Shown one piece after another: positions 43,794 to 52,885 of a stretch of 64,000 nt of DNA. Numbering within the stretch: position 1 is the first letter of the stretch; each line of letters opens with the position of its first letter. Below the pieces are notes generated by a model that saw only the letters and a program-made list of their open reading frames with translations, made no database searches and was not told where the DNA came from. The stretch is taken from the NCBI GenBank assembly GCA_002710685.1, contig PALD01000038.1:1-64000 (forward strand), read 5' to 3'. Source of the DNA: Cytophagaceae bacterium (GTDB taxonomy: Bacteria > Bacteroidota > Bacteroidia > Flavobacteriales > Flavobacteriaceae). Made by a program: the position numbers and the translations under genes.

Positions 43794-44774
43794 ATGAAAC
43801 ATATTTCGCTGTTAGTTCCTAAAGGTGATGCCAGTTTGAGCAACCTGGAGGCGACCCATAAAATGTTTACCATGGCTAATCAAACCCTTGAGAAAATGGG
43901 GCATGCCCCCTTGTTCAAGGTACAACTTGTGGCCATGGATAATGAAATACAGAAATGTTACGGGATTTTCTCAGTACAGCCGGACGCCACGATTGAAGAA
44001 ATCACAAAGACTGACCTTATCATGATACCGGCGGTACATGGAGACAGTAAAAAAGTGATGCGGGATAACGCGAGGTTCATACCCTGGATCAATAAACATT
44101 ATCAGGATGGGGCAGAAGTGGCAAGTTTTTGCATCGGGGCCTTTCTCCTGGCAGCCACCGGGTTATTAGACGGTAAGAGTTGTGCCACGCACTGGCTCTC
44201 TGCAGATGATTTTAAAAAAATGTATCCCCAGGTGAATTTGCTGGATGATAAGATTCTTACTGATGAAAATGGAATCTACACCAGCGGTGGGGCCTACTCA
44301 TCATTAAACCTTAACCTGTACCTTATTGAAAAATATGCGGGGCGGGAACTGGCGGTACTTTCCTCAAAGATTTTTGAACTTGATATAAGTAGGGCGTCAC
44401 AATCACCTTTTATCATGTTTAAAGGTCAAAAATCACACGAAGACAAGGAAATACTTGATGTACAGATGTATATCGAGAAGAATTATGATAAAAAACTCCT
44501 GGTTGATGAACTTTGCGAGAACATAGCCGTGAGCCGCAGGACCTTTGAGCGCAGGTTTAAAGGGGCAACTTCAAACACGGTCATCGAGTATATTCAAAGG
44601 GTGCGTATCGAGGCTGCAAAAAAGGCCCTTGAAGGTCAACAGGCCGGTGTAAACGAAGTAATGTATGCCGTGGGATATAATGATCCCAAGGCCTTCAGGA
44701 CAGTGTTTAAAAAAATAACGGGACTCACACCACTGGATTACCAGCAAAAATTTATGGGAAATATGGTGGCCTAG
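43794..44774 (+). CDS. GlxA-family AraC regulator with DJ-1/PfpI-like domain
   Basis: From the ATG at 43794 the product has 326 residues. Residues 1-190 form a DJ-1/PfpI-like (class I glutamine amidotransferase-like) domain with MIPAVHGDSKKVMRDNAR and VASFCIGAFLLAATGLLDGK, the Cys lying at the nucleophile elbow. A helical linker and a C-terminal AraC HTH pair (about 225-320) follow: ELCENIAVSRRTFERRFKGA and VMYAVGYNDPKAFRTVFKKI. The Cys suggests a sensor for reactive species. It is divergent from the VOC/SRPBCC/DoxX/DinB array, with two direct repeats between them, so control of that array is likely. Confidence 0.88.
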   Translation: MKHISLLVPKGDASLSNLEATHKMFTMANQTLEKMGHAPLFKVQLVAMDNEIQKCYGIFSVQPDATIEEITKTDLIMIPAVHGDSKKVMRDNARFIPWINKHYQDGAEVASFCIGAFLLAATGLLDGKSCATHWLSADDFKKMYPQVNLLDDKILTDENGIYTSGGAYSSLNLNLYLIEKYAGRELAVLSSKIFELDISRASQSPFIMFKGQKSHEDKEILDVQMYIEKNYDKKLLVDELCENIAVSRRTFERRFKGATSNTVIEYIQRVRIEAAKKALEGQQAGVNEVMYAVGYNDPKAFRTVFKKITGLTPLDYQQKFMGNMVA

Positions 44775-44802
44775 GTTTTATGAGAGTATATTTTTATGGA
44801 AA

Positions 44803-44819
44803 TTTGGGTTGAACCCAAA
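44803..44819. repeat. Palindrome TTTGGGTT-G-AACCCAAA before the Kazal gene
   Basis: A perfect 8-base inverted repeat around one G, followed by seven more A bases. It resembles the dispersed family with GGG/CCC instead of GGC/GCC. It lies between the regulator stop and the Kazal lipoprotein start and may act as a 5' leader hairpin. Confidence 0.4.
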
Positions 44820-44833
44820 AAAAAGAAAAAGTG

Positions 44834-45070
44834 ATGAAAAAGCCAGTATTGTTGTTGAGTATTTTTGGCGCAAGCCTGATGCTTACCCATTGTAATAGCG
44901 CACCTAAGGAAAATTGCATTGATGAATCCAAAATCAATGAAGAGGGCGTGTGCACCATGATCTATAAACCTGTATGTGGCTGTGATGGCAAGACGTACAG
45001 CAATGCATGTGTGGCAGGCAACAAGGGCGTGGTCTCATGGACTGAAGGTGAGTGCCCTGATAAGGATTAA
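44834..45070 (+). CDS. Kazal-type protease-inhibitor-like lipoprotein
   Basis: The 78-residue protein has a lipoprotein signal (LLLSIFGASLMLTHC, Cys near 20). One Kazal domain follows with six Cys: NCIDESKI, VCTMIYKPVCGCDGKTYSNA and CVAGNKGVVSW...C. The pattern Y-x-P-V-C-G-C-D-G-x-T-Y-x-N-x-C is diagnostic. Bacterial Kazal lipoproteins are thought to inhibit serine proteases at the cell surface, including host or predator enzymes; no test is possible here. The P1 residue cannot be named safely. Start is at the ATG at 44834, not the GTG 3 bases upstream. Confidence 0.85.
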   Translation: MKKPVLLLSIFGASLMLTHCNSAPKENCIDESKINEEGVCTMIYKPVCGCDGKTYSNACVAGNKGVVSWTEGECPDKD

Positions 45071-45072
45071 AA

Positions 45073-45103
45073 AAGAAAAGCCCCCAGTCTTTCAACTGAG
45101 GGC
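45073..45103 (-). terminator. Terminator of the small secreted-protein gene
   Basis: GCCCCCAGT (45080-45088) and ACTGAGGGC (45095-45103) pair with one mismatch. On the minus strand the stem is followed by TTTTCTTTTTT, so it ends the leftward gene at 45181. There is no T run on the plus side, so the Kazal gene is not its client. Confidence 0.65.
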
Positions 45104-45180
45104 AGGTCTGAAATTGGATTTCTTAGGTTTGAAGCAGGTGGGGTATTGAGGTTTGAGATAATATGCTTCGGTAATGCTTC

Positions 45181-45600
45181 TTAAAGCGCGGTAAGCGTTT
45201 GAGAAGTATAGTGTAAGTGGCTGTTTTCTTTAAAGGATTCAAATGAGGCCTTGGTCTCAAAAATGATTGCCTTGCCATACATGTCTGAGTCTTTGTTGGT
45301 CAAGGTAACCTCGATGGTCTGCAAGGGCTCATAGCTTGAAAAAAGAACACCTTTTTTTGTCGCTCCCTCAGCGGTGATAGCATCTGGGAAAATGATGTAT
45401 GCAGCTGCATTCTTTAAAGTTTCATACTGTTCAGGAGATTCATAAAGAAGGTCTGCCTGTGTTTTTTCGGCGAGATCCACAAAGTGAACATCTACCACTT
45501 CTGGGTCAAGTTCGGTTTTTGTGGTTTGCCAGTCTGTGCTCTGTGCAAATGAAAAGGTTGCTGTAAGCAGTAGGATGAAAAGGGTAATTGTTGTCTTCAT
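45181..45600 (-). CDS. Secreted small protein, unknown function
   Basis: A 139-residue protein with a clean signal peptide (FILLLTATFSFAQ, cleavage near 20). I do not recognise the mature part. It is mixed alpha/beta: DWQTTKTELDPEVVDVHFVD, YESPEQYETLKNAAAYIIFP and AIIFETKASFESFKENS are visible. It has no Cys and no lipobox or sorting domain, so it is probably periplasmic. It is monocistronic, convergent with the Kazal gene, and has its own terminator. No function is offered. Confidence 0.7.
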   Translation of the reverse strand: MKTTITLFILLLTATFSFAQSTDWQTTKTELDPEVVDVHFVDLAEKTQADLLYESPEQYETLKNAAAYIIFPDAITAEGATKKGVLFSSYEPLQTIEVTLTNKDSDMYGKAIIFETKASFESFKENSHLHYTSQTLTAL

Positions 45601-46052
45601 AATAGTATAGATGTTTTAATATAATTTGGGGTTTTAAAACAGGGCTAAATTAAAAATATACAAGTAAAAATATGTTAATTAAATGTAAACAAAATGTACA
45701 AGTAACTTTTTGGCTATTTTTATAACTTATATCGATGATATTTGACTTTAATCGGATTTATATTCTAGTAAATCGATTAATTATATTTATAAACAATTAA
45801 TTATTATTATTAAAACTTGTATATTCCATTAACTTTATGCCATTTAACAGTTGTAATTGTACTTTTCATCTCTGTTTTGTTCTCTTTAGAAAATCAAAAT
45901 CCTCTTTTTCTCACAAAAAATCCTGTTTTTCCTTCACGCTGATAAAAATGTTTATCCTATATTTATAAACGTAAATTTTACGCTTATTATCAATTGGTTT
46001 TGGGCCACGAAATTTTTCCATTCAAAACATTTATTAACTATTTAAAGCATTC
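45601..46052. other. AT-rich intergenic region between divergent genes
   Basis: There is no gene in these 452 bases. They separate the leftward secreted-protein gene from the rightward orphan sulfatase and must hold both promoters. CGTAAA-T-TTTACG (about 45969-45981) is a small inverted repeat near the sulfatase side and could be an operator. I see no LacI-type site of the kind found at 19520 or 27628. Confidence 0.4.
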
Positions 46053-47765
46053 ATGTTATACTCCTTTAAAAACAAATTTGCAGCGATAACGATGTCGACG
46101 TTAACGTTGATGGGCTGTAAGACCGGTTCTGAAAATTCAGATGAAACGGCAACCTTAAAAGATGAACGTCCCAATATAGTCCTGATCCTCGCAGATGATT
46201 TAGGATATTCTGACTTGGGATGCTATGGGGGAGAGGTGCAAACGCCCAACCTCAACTACCTTGCAGAAAACGGCATGCGTTTTACCCAGTTTTATAATAC
46301 GTCAAGGTGCTGCCCCAGTCGTGCATCGTTACTTACAGGGCTGTACAACCACGAGGCCGGTATAGGTGAAATGACGACCGATAGAAACCTGCCCGGGTAT
46401 CGCGGCCATATTACCGAGAATGCAGTAACCCTTGCCGAAGTACTCAAGTCAGCTGGTTACCATACCGCCATGACAGGTAAATGGCATGTGTCAAATACCG
46501 TGGTGCAGGAGACGCCTGAAAAGCAGCTTAACTGGTTGAACCACCAAGAGTCACATCCATTGTTTTCACCTATTGAACAATATCCCACAAACCGCGGTTT
46601 TGAGAAATACTATGGCAATATATGGGGCGTTGTGGATTTCTTTGACCCGTTCAGCTTGGTCAATGGTACTGAACCCGTTGAAGAAGTGCCAGATGATTAT
46701 TATCATACCGATGCGATAAGCGATACCACAGTGGCATATATCAAGCAATACAGTAAAGAGGACAAACCCTTCTTTATCTACGTTGCAGAGACCGCACCAC
46801 ACTGGCCATTGCACGCCCTTCCCGAAGATATAGAGAAGTACAAGGATACTTATACTGAAGGCTGGGACGACATCCGTGAAAAACGTTATGCAAAAATGGC
46901 AGCGCTGGGTGTGATAGATACCGCTGTCGCAAAACTTTCTCCGCGGTGGGAAAGCGACCTGAAGTGGGAAGACAATCCGCATAAGGAGTGGGACGCCCGC
47001 GCCATGGCCGTTCATGCGGCGATGATTGACAGGATGGACCAGGGCATAGGCCGAATCATTAAAACATTAAAGGAAACAGGAGTACTTGACAATACCTTGA
47101 TCGTATTTTTAAGCGATAACGGTGCAAGTCCTGAAAGCTCTGCAGGGTATGGACCAGGATTTGACAGGCCCAGTCAGACCCGTGAAGGAGAAAAAGTAGC
47201 TTACCCCACTGAAAAAGACGTACTGCCTGGCCCGGAGACAACCTTTGGTTCCATAGGGCAACGCTGGGCAAATGTTGCAAATACTCCCTTCCGTTTCTGG
47301 AAAGCGGAGTCTTATGAAGGCGGGGTGCATACCCCTATGATTGCCTACTGGCCCAAAGGCCTCACTGCAAAAAAGGGAACCATTACCACACAAGTTGCGC
47401 ACGTAATGGATTTTATGCCCACATTTATAGAGATTGCAGGAGCCACATATCCTGAAAATTACAACGGCAATACCATTACCCCCGTGCAGGGTCTGAGCCT
47501 GCTACCCATCTTGAAGGGAGAGGACAGGCCAGGGCACGATATGTTGTTCAATGAACACTATGGGGCAAAATATGCACGCTCTGGTGCATGGAAGATTGTA
47601 CAAAAATCTGGTAACAAAGATAATGAGTGGCATTTGTACAACCTTGAAAACGACCCTACCGAAACAAACGACATAGCTTCAGGAAATCCTGAGAAGCTCC
47701 AAGAGCTGGAGACCGCATGGAAACAGTGGGCACAATCCCACAACGTGCTTCCCAAAAGGAAATAA
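46053..47765 (+). CDS. Orphan family S1 arylsulfatase lipoprotein
   Basis: The 570-residue lipoprotein (signal ending TLMGC, Cys near 22) has the metal site NIVLILADDLGYSDLGCYGG. The maturation motif is C86-C-P-S-R (SRCCPSRASLLTG). MTGKWHVSNT lies near 145-154, and the later IVFLSDNGASPES supplies further metal ligands. It is a paralogue of the sulfatase at 59491: both share GGE-QTPNL, RFTQFYN and RCCP-RASLLTGLY in the same order. It stands alone with its own promoter region and terminator, outside any SusC/D locus. It probably removes sulfate from glycans at the surface or in the periplasm. Confidence 0.9.
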   Translation: MLYSFKNKFAAITMSTLTLMGCKTGSENSDETATLKDERPNIVLILADDLGYSDLGCYGGEVQTPNLNYLAENGMRFTQFYNTSRCCPSRASLLTGLYNHEAGIGEMTTDRNLPGYRGHITENAVTLAEVLKSAGYHTAMTGKWHVSNTVVQETPEKQLNWLNHQESHPLFSPIEQYPTNRGFEKYYGNIWGVVDFFDPFSLVNGTEPVEEVPDDYYHTDAISDTTVAYIKQYSKEDKPFFIYVAETAPHWPLHALPEDIEKYKDTYTEGWDDIREKRYAKMAALGVIDTAVAKLSPRWESDLKWEDNPHKEWDARAMAVHAAMIDRMDQGIGRIIKTLKETGVLDNTLIVFLSDNGASPESSAGYGPGFDRPSQTREGEKVAYPTEKDVLPGPETTFGSIGQRWANVANTPFRFWKAESYEGGVHTPMIAYWPKGLTAKKGTITTQVAHVMDFMPTFIEIAGATYPENYNGNTITPVQGLSLLPILKGEDRPGHDMLFNEHYGAKYARSGAWKIVQKSGNKDNEWHLYNLENDPTETNDIASGNPEKLQELETAWKQWAQSHNVLPKRK

Positions 47766-47796
47766 AGATCTATGGCTTTCGCCGAAAGGCAATTAA

Positions 47797-47832
47797 AAAA
47801 AGACCCGTTGCATACTGCCCACGGGTCTTTTT
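47797..47832. terminator. Bidirectional terminator after the orphan sulfatase
   Basis: AAAAAGACCCGT (47797-47808) pairs with ACGGGTCTTTTT (47821-47832) across a 12-base loop. The A and T flanks allow termination in both directions. A partial copy of the dispersed palindrome (GGCTTTCGCC, 47774-47783) lies just upstream. Confidence 0.75.
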
Positions 47833-47971
47833 ACATTTTATGCCATGTATGGCCCACGGGGATTGTTTAATGTAAACATGGATTTTTAACCCTCATTAAA
47901 TGATAAAGCTTTTTTAAAAAATATCTTAATTTATAAAATACACTTATTTTGCCATCAAAACCTACTTGACC

Positions 47972-48853
47972 ATGGCTTCTGGATTTTTTGCACTTCTTGA
48001 TGATATTGCCTCTTTAATGGATGACGTTGCCACGATGGGCAAGGTTGCCGGTAAAAAAACGGCGGGGATACTGGGTGATGATCTTGCGGTCAATGCCGAA
48101 AAAGCCTCTGGCTTCATGTCATCACGCGAGTTGCCCGTGCTATGGGCAATATCCAAAGGGTCGTTGCTAAACAAGGTAATCATATTGCCCATTGCGTTCT
48201 TGCTGAGTGCCTTTGTGCCGGCAGCAATAACCATAATCCTCATATTGGGCGGGTTGTACCTGGCGTTTGAAGGGGTAGAAAAAATATATGAATTCTTTTT
48301 TCCCCATGCGCGTCATGAAGAAGCACCCCCGCAGGAAATGACCGAAGAGGAGATCCTGAGCCATGAAAAGGAAAAAATAAAATCTGCCATCCTTACTGAT
48401 TTTATACTTTCTATAGAAATCGTGATCATCGCGCTGGGCAGTGTGGCACAAGAGTCGCTCACCACGCAGGTTATCGTGGTGTCATTGATTGCCCTTGTGG
48501 CTACCATAGGTGTTTATGGTATTGTGGCCCTCATCGTGCGTATGGATGAATTTGGCCTTAAACTCATAAACCTCAATGAAGAAGATGATAGTTTTTCTGA
48601 CAAGGTTGGGAAATTTCTTGTTGCTGCCCTGCCCAGGGTCATCAAGGGGTTGTCAATAATAGGTACGGTGGCACTGTTGACCGTTTCTGGTGGTATTTTT
48701 GTGCATAACCTGCATTTTTTTCATGCCCTTGAAGAAAGTATTCACATGCCTGCCATCATTTTTGAACTATTGGTAGGGCTCATCGTGGGCATCGTGGTCC
48801 TTGCGGTGGTCATGCTTGCCAGCAAAATCTATAGGAAGGTTTTTAAAAGGTGA
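47972..48853 (+). CDS. DUF808 (YedI-like) inner-membrane protein
   Basis: The 293-residue protein starts at the ATG at 47972 (an in-frame TTG lies two codons earlier). It begins with the conserved SGFFALLDDIASLMDDVATM and GKKTAGILGDDLAVNAE, the mark of DUF808/YedI. About six transmembrane helices follow (70-105, 135-155, 160-185, 220-240, 260-285). A cytoplasmic acidic stretch, EEAPPQEMTEEEILSHEKEK, lies between the first helices. The function is not known for the family. It is monocistronic, between two terminator-bounded units. Confidence 0.88.
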   Translation: MASGFFALLDDIASLMDDVATMGKVAGKKTAGILGDDLAVNAEKASGFMSSRELPVLWAISKGSLLNKVIILPIAFLLSAFVPAAITIILILGGLYLAFEGVEKIYEFFFPHARHEEAPPQEMTEEEILSHEKEKIKSAILTDFILSIEIVIIALGSVAQESLTTQVIVVSLIALVATIGVYGIVALIVRMDEFGLKLINLNEEDDSFSDKVGKFLVAALPRVIKGLSIIGTVALLTVSGGIFVHNLHFFHALEESIHMPAIIFELLVGLIVGIVVLAVVMLASKIYRKVFKR

Positions 48854-48922
48854 GGGGCCTTGCTTGTTCTTTATTATATAATGAGTTGCTAAACTATACT
48901 TTGTATTATATGGGTGAGGATG

Positions 48923-51900
48923 TCAATTGATAAGGTCCTCAATTTTTTCATGGTTATCCTCTTTTAAAAACTCTGTGGGTGTTAGCCCAAACTGTTTATG
49001 AAAAAGTTTGCCAAAATAAGTGTGAGAATTAAAACCAACCATTTCTGAAACCTCGTTTATCTTATATTTTTTACTTCTTAAAAGTTCAGCTGCATATTTT
49101 AACTTTGTAATGTTTATGAGCTCATTTGGGCTCATATTAGAGATATTCTTAATCTTTCTATATAGGGTGGACCTGCTCATATTCATCTTATCAGCAAGTA
49201 CTTCTACATTTAGATTTGAATCTGAAATATGTTCAGAAATGTAACGATTGAACTGAATGATAAATTCATCGTCAATTTTTGAGGTCACGATGGAACGTAT
49301 ATGTGTTAAAGGAGAACTATTGAAATGTTTGATAAGCTTTATCCTATTGGATAATATATTATTTATCTGGGCCCTTAGGTAATCAAATGAAAAAGGTTTT
49401 GATATATAGGCATCTGCCCCACATTCCAATCCTTCTATCTTTGCAATCATTGATTGTTTTGCTGTAAGCAATATCACAGGGATGTGACTAGTTTCAATAT
49501 TTTGCTTAATACTTTTACTAAGCTGAAAGCCCGTCATCCCGTCCATTTTTACATCACTTATAACAAGGTCAATACGAGTATCTATTATAATATGCATTGC
49601 CATTTCTGCACTAGAAACCTTGTGAATGTTATAATCCCTTGATAATTCGCCACCTATGAAATTGAGAAATTCTTCACTGTCATCAACAAGTAGAAGTGTT
49701 CTGTCGTGTAGAATAAAATCATTGTTCTCAAAATTTGTCACTATCAATTTATCATCATTTGTTTTGATGTGAAACCGTTGCTTTTGAATTTTGGGGAGCT
49801 GTAAAGTAAAGGTATTGAGATTATCGATTGTGGTATCTAAGGTCAACTGTCCATGATGCATTTCTGTGAGGTTTTGAGCAAGTGATAAACCTATCCCTGT
49901 CCCTTTATTAATATCTGTTTCATTAAGCCTGTAGAAGGGTTCAAAGATTTTGTCCACTAGATTTTGTGGTATGAGCTTTCCATCATTTTGAATGTTAAAA
50001 ATCACGTTGTGTTCTTCTTGGTATGCATGTATAACAACTATAGAATAACAGTATTTTAGGGCATTGCTCAATAAGTTGCTTAAAATTTTGCGTAAAGCTT
50101 CTTTATCAGCATCCAGGGTTAAATCTTCATCTGGAAGTTGCATGACAACGTCAATATTTTCATCCTTAAAGGCCTGCTTAAAGTGTTGAAATTGATTGTG
50201 CAATAGTTTTGTGAAGTTTACCTTGACAAAGTTGAACCTTAGATTTTCTGTTTCGGTTTTTCTAAAATCCAATAATTGGTTGGTCAAGTCAAGGAGTCTG
50301 TCAGTATTTCTTCTCATTATCTGGAGGGGGTCTTGGACATTTTCCAGGTTTTTCAATTTTTTTGTTAAGATATCAAGAGGACTTTTTATCAAGGTCAAAG
50401 GGGTTCTTATCTCATGGGCTACATTTGTGAAAAATTGAATTTTTGCGTGAAAGATTTCCTTTTCTTTCTGCACGTTTAATAGTGCTATTTTTCTTTCACT
50501 TTTATTTTTATTGTATTGATGATAAAATCTAAGGAGGAAAAAAACAAGCAGGGCAAAAAGCATAAAATATGAAAGTATCGCAATATGGGTGGTCCACCAT
50601 GGTTTGCCTATCATCAAGGGGAGCGGTGTTGATTCACTAAAAATACCGTTACTAGTTTGTGCACGTAACAAGAAGTTATAATCCCCAGGGGGTATTTCAT
50701 TGAATGTGAGAATATTTTTATTATCAAGATATATCCATTCATCATTCAACCCGTCAAGTTTATACCAGTATTTGGTCATCTTGGGAGATGAAAAACTCAA
50801 TGCAGCAAAGCTTATGGTAAAGGAATTGTTGTTATAAGGCAAATCAATGCCACTTTGCAGGTCAAACCAACCCTCATCCTGATTTAAGTGTTCTTTTAAG
50901 ATGGGCTTGATCAGGGCAAAATCTGTAATGACTAAGGAGGGTTTAAAAACATTAGTGAAAAAAGTTTCTGGATGAAATGATATAAGCCCTTTAAATCCCC
51001 CAAAAAATAAGGTGCCGTCTTCTTTTTTATAGGCAGAATTGTAATTAAATTGATTGCTTAGAATACCATTTTGTGTTGAAAACGTTTGAAATTTATGGCT
51101 ATACTTAATGAAACGTACTAAACCCTTTGAAGTACTTATCCATAAATCTCCACTATTATCTTCAATTATAGAATAGAGGATATTGCTGGGCAATCCATCC
51201 TGTGTGGTGAAAGTCTTGAATGCCTCTATGCCGGGTTCATAGATGCTTAGTCCATTTTCAGTAGTGAGCCATATATTTTCCTGGCTATCCTTAAATATAT
51301 GATTGATAATATTGCTTTTCAGCGAATAGGTACCTTTTACATTATAATTGACTATTTCCTTTTCATTTCTTTTTTTTCGAAGAATTCCATTTTTTTGGGT
51401 GCCAAACCAGTAATCACCGGTACTGGTCTCTAAGAAGGTTTTATAAAAATAGTCAGGTGAAAAATTCTCAAATTGTTGAAACCCTGAATTTTCATACACA
51501 TATACCCCAGCAGGAGTGAGTATTAAGACTTCTCCGGAAGAGGTCATTGCAAGATTGAAAACAAAATTATTCTGAAGTTGGGGAAAGTATTTGCTCAGGT
51601 CATAATGCGAAATCAATTTCTCAGATTTTAAATCAATTAAATCCAGGCCGTTTCTAAAATATCCCACAAAAAGTGTGTCACCCTTAATAAGCAGGGAGTG
51701 GACATTTTTATGCAGTTTTTCATTTTTTGAAGATAAATGGGATAAATCATATTTACTGAATCTTTCCTTCGCAAATTCAAATTTATTAAGTCCAGCATCT
51801 TCTGTGGCAATCCACATGGTTTCATTAGGACCCTCAATGATGGCACTTACCGCATTCCCAGAAATTGAATTTTTCCCACTCATGGGGAAGTATCTTCTAA

Positions 51901-52885
51901 ACGGGGTATAGGGCTTGGTCAAGTAGCTAATCCCGCCAAAATATGTACCCAGCCATGCCCCACCTTCATTGTCTATTGTGATAGAATACACTGCATTGTC
52001 TGAAATAGAAAATTTATCTGAATGGTCTTTTTGAAGATGTACCAGTTTTTTAGATTCTAGGTTATAAATGAATAAACCAGACTCTGAAGCAATCCAGATA
52101 TCTTTATTGTCATAAACCTTTATGTCACGTATCAAGTCAAGACCTTGGTCATTATCAATGAGTGGGGTGGTTGAACCCTTTGACAAATCATATATGAATA
52201 AACTTGAATTGTTTGTGCTAAACAATATCTTGCCATCAAGAGCAAGTGAAATATTTGTTAGGGCCAGGTGCTGGAGGTCCTTTGGTAACGTATAGGCTGT
52301 CGTATCAATTTTGTTTGTGCCTTGTTTAAATATTGATTTTTTTGAGGCGTACCATAATACATTATCCACATCCTTATCAATAGCTATAATGGGTGGTGCC
52401 ATAGAAGGTACGGGTTGATAGCCGTTCAACGTTTTATCAATATAGAAAAGCTTGGTGCCTGAATTGAACCATATTATATTTTTTCTGTCAACCGTAATTT
52501 GTTTAACAGGCTTGTTATTAATAAATATGGATTTGAATTTTTCAGTTTCCTTGTTGAACATGAACAATCCTGAATTTGTACCTATCAATAATTGATTTTC
52601 ATATTCATATATGCATTTAACCACATTTCCCGTAGTGTTTGAAGCTAAAGTATTAGAAAGTCTATAAATTTTGAATTCATATCCATCAAACCTGTTTAAA
52701 CCATCTTGGGTGCCAAACCACATAAAGCCTTTTTCATCTTGAATTGAGCAAAATACGGTATTATGGGAGAGGCCATCCTCAACCACATAGTGTTTAAAAA
52801 AATATTCTTGACCATATAAATAAGAAACAAAGAACAAGAAAAGATTTATCAAGAATAATCGCCTATAAGATTTAAACAGTCCCAT
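48923..52885 (-). CDS. Hybrid two-component system sensor-regulator (HTCS)
   Basis: The 1320-residue protein has a signal peptide (about 1-25) and two seven-bladed propeller halves of Reg_prop repeats (30-650; ILYSIIEDNSGDLWISTSKG is one repeat). The Y_Y_Y domain (660-760) and a transmembrane helix (about 770-790) follow. The histidine kinase has H-box NVAHEIRTPLTLI with His824, then an ATPase domain with GTGIGLSLAQNLTEMHHG. The receiver has phospho-acceptor Asp1111 (LVISDVKMDG). The AraC-type HTH (1190-1310) contains SRSTLYRKIKNISNMSPNEL and FNSHTYFGKLFHKQFG. It is divergent from the third SusC gene and almost surely controls that locus in response to a periplasmic oligosaccharide. Confidence 0.95.
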   Translation of the reverse strand: MGLFKSYRRLFLINLFLFFVSYLYGQEYFFKHYVVEDGLSHNTVFCSIQDEKGFMWFGTQDGLNRFDGYEFKIYRLSNTLASNTTGNVVKCIYEYENQLLIGTNSGLFMFNKETEKFKSIFINNKPVKQITVDRKNIIWFNSGTKLFYIDKTLNGYQPVPSMAPPIIAIDKDVDNVLWYASKKSIFKQGTNKIDTTAYTLPKDLQHLALTNISLALDGKILFSTNNSSLFIYDLSKGSTTPLIDNDQGLDLIRDIKVYDNKDIWIASESGLFIYNLESKKLVHLQKDHSDKFSISDNAVYSITIDNEGGAWLGTYFGGISYLTKPYTPFRRYFPMSGKNSISGNAVSAIIEGPNETMWIATEDAGLNKFEFAKERFSKYDLSHLSSKNEKLHKNVHSLLIKGDTLFVGYFRNGLDLIDLKSEKLISHYDLSKYFPQLQNNFVFNLAMTSSGEVLILTPAGVYVYENSGFQQFENFSPDYFYKTFLETSTGDYWFGTQKNGILRKKRNEKEIVNYNVKGTYSLKSNIINHIFKDSQENIWLTTENGLSIYEPGIEAFKTFTTQDGLPSNILYSIIEDNSGDLWISTSKGLVRFIKYSHKFQTFSTQNGILSNQFNYNSAYKKEDGTLFFGGFKGLISFHPETFFTNVFKPSLVITDFALIKPILKEHLNQDEGWFDLQSGIDLPYNNNSFTISFAALSFSSPKMTKYWYKLDGLNDEWIYLDNKNILTFNEIPPGDYNFLLRAQTSNGIFSESTPLPLMIGKPWWTTHIAILSYFMLFALLVFFLLRFYHQYNKNKSERKIALLNVQKEKEIFHAKIQFFTNVAHEIRTPLTLIKSPLDILTKKLKNLENVQDPLQIMRRNTDRLLDLTNQLLDFRKTETENLRFNFVKVNFTKLLHNQFQHFKQAFKDENIDVVMQLPDEDLTLDADKEALRKILSNLLSNALKYCYSIVVIHAYQEEHNVIFNIQNDGKLIPQNLVDKIFEPFYRLNETDINKGTGIGLSLAQNLTEMHHGQLTLDTTIDNLNTFTLQLPKIQKQRFHIKTNDDKLIVTNFENNDFILHDRTLLLVDDSEEFLNFIGGELSRDYNIHKVSSAEMAMHIIIDTRIDLVISDVKMDGMTGFQLSKSIKQNIETSHIPVILLTAKQSMIAKIEGLECGADAYISKPFSFDYLRAQINNILSNRIKLIKHFNSSPLTHIRSIVTSKIDDEFIIQFNRYISEHISDSNLNVEVLADKMNMSRSTLYRKIKNISNMSPNELINITKLKYAAELLRSKKYKINEVSEMVGFNSHTYFGKLFHKQFGLTPTEFLKEDNHEKIEDLIN

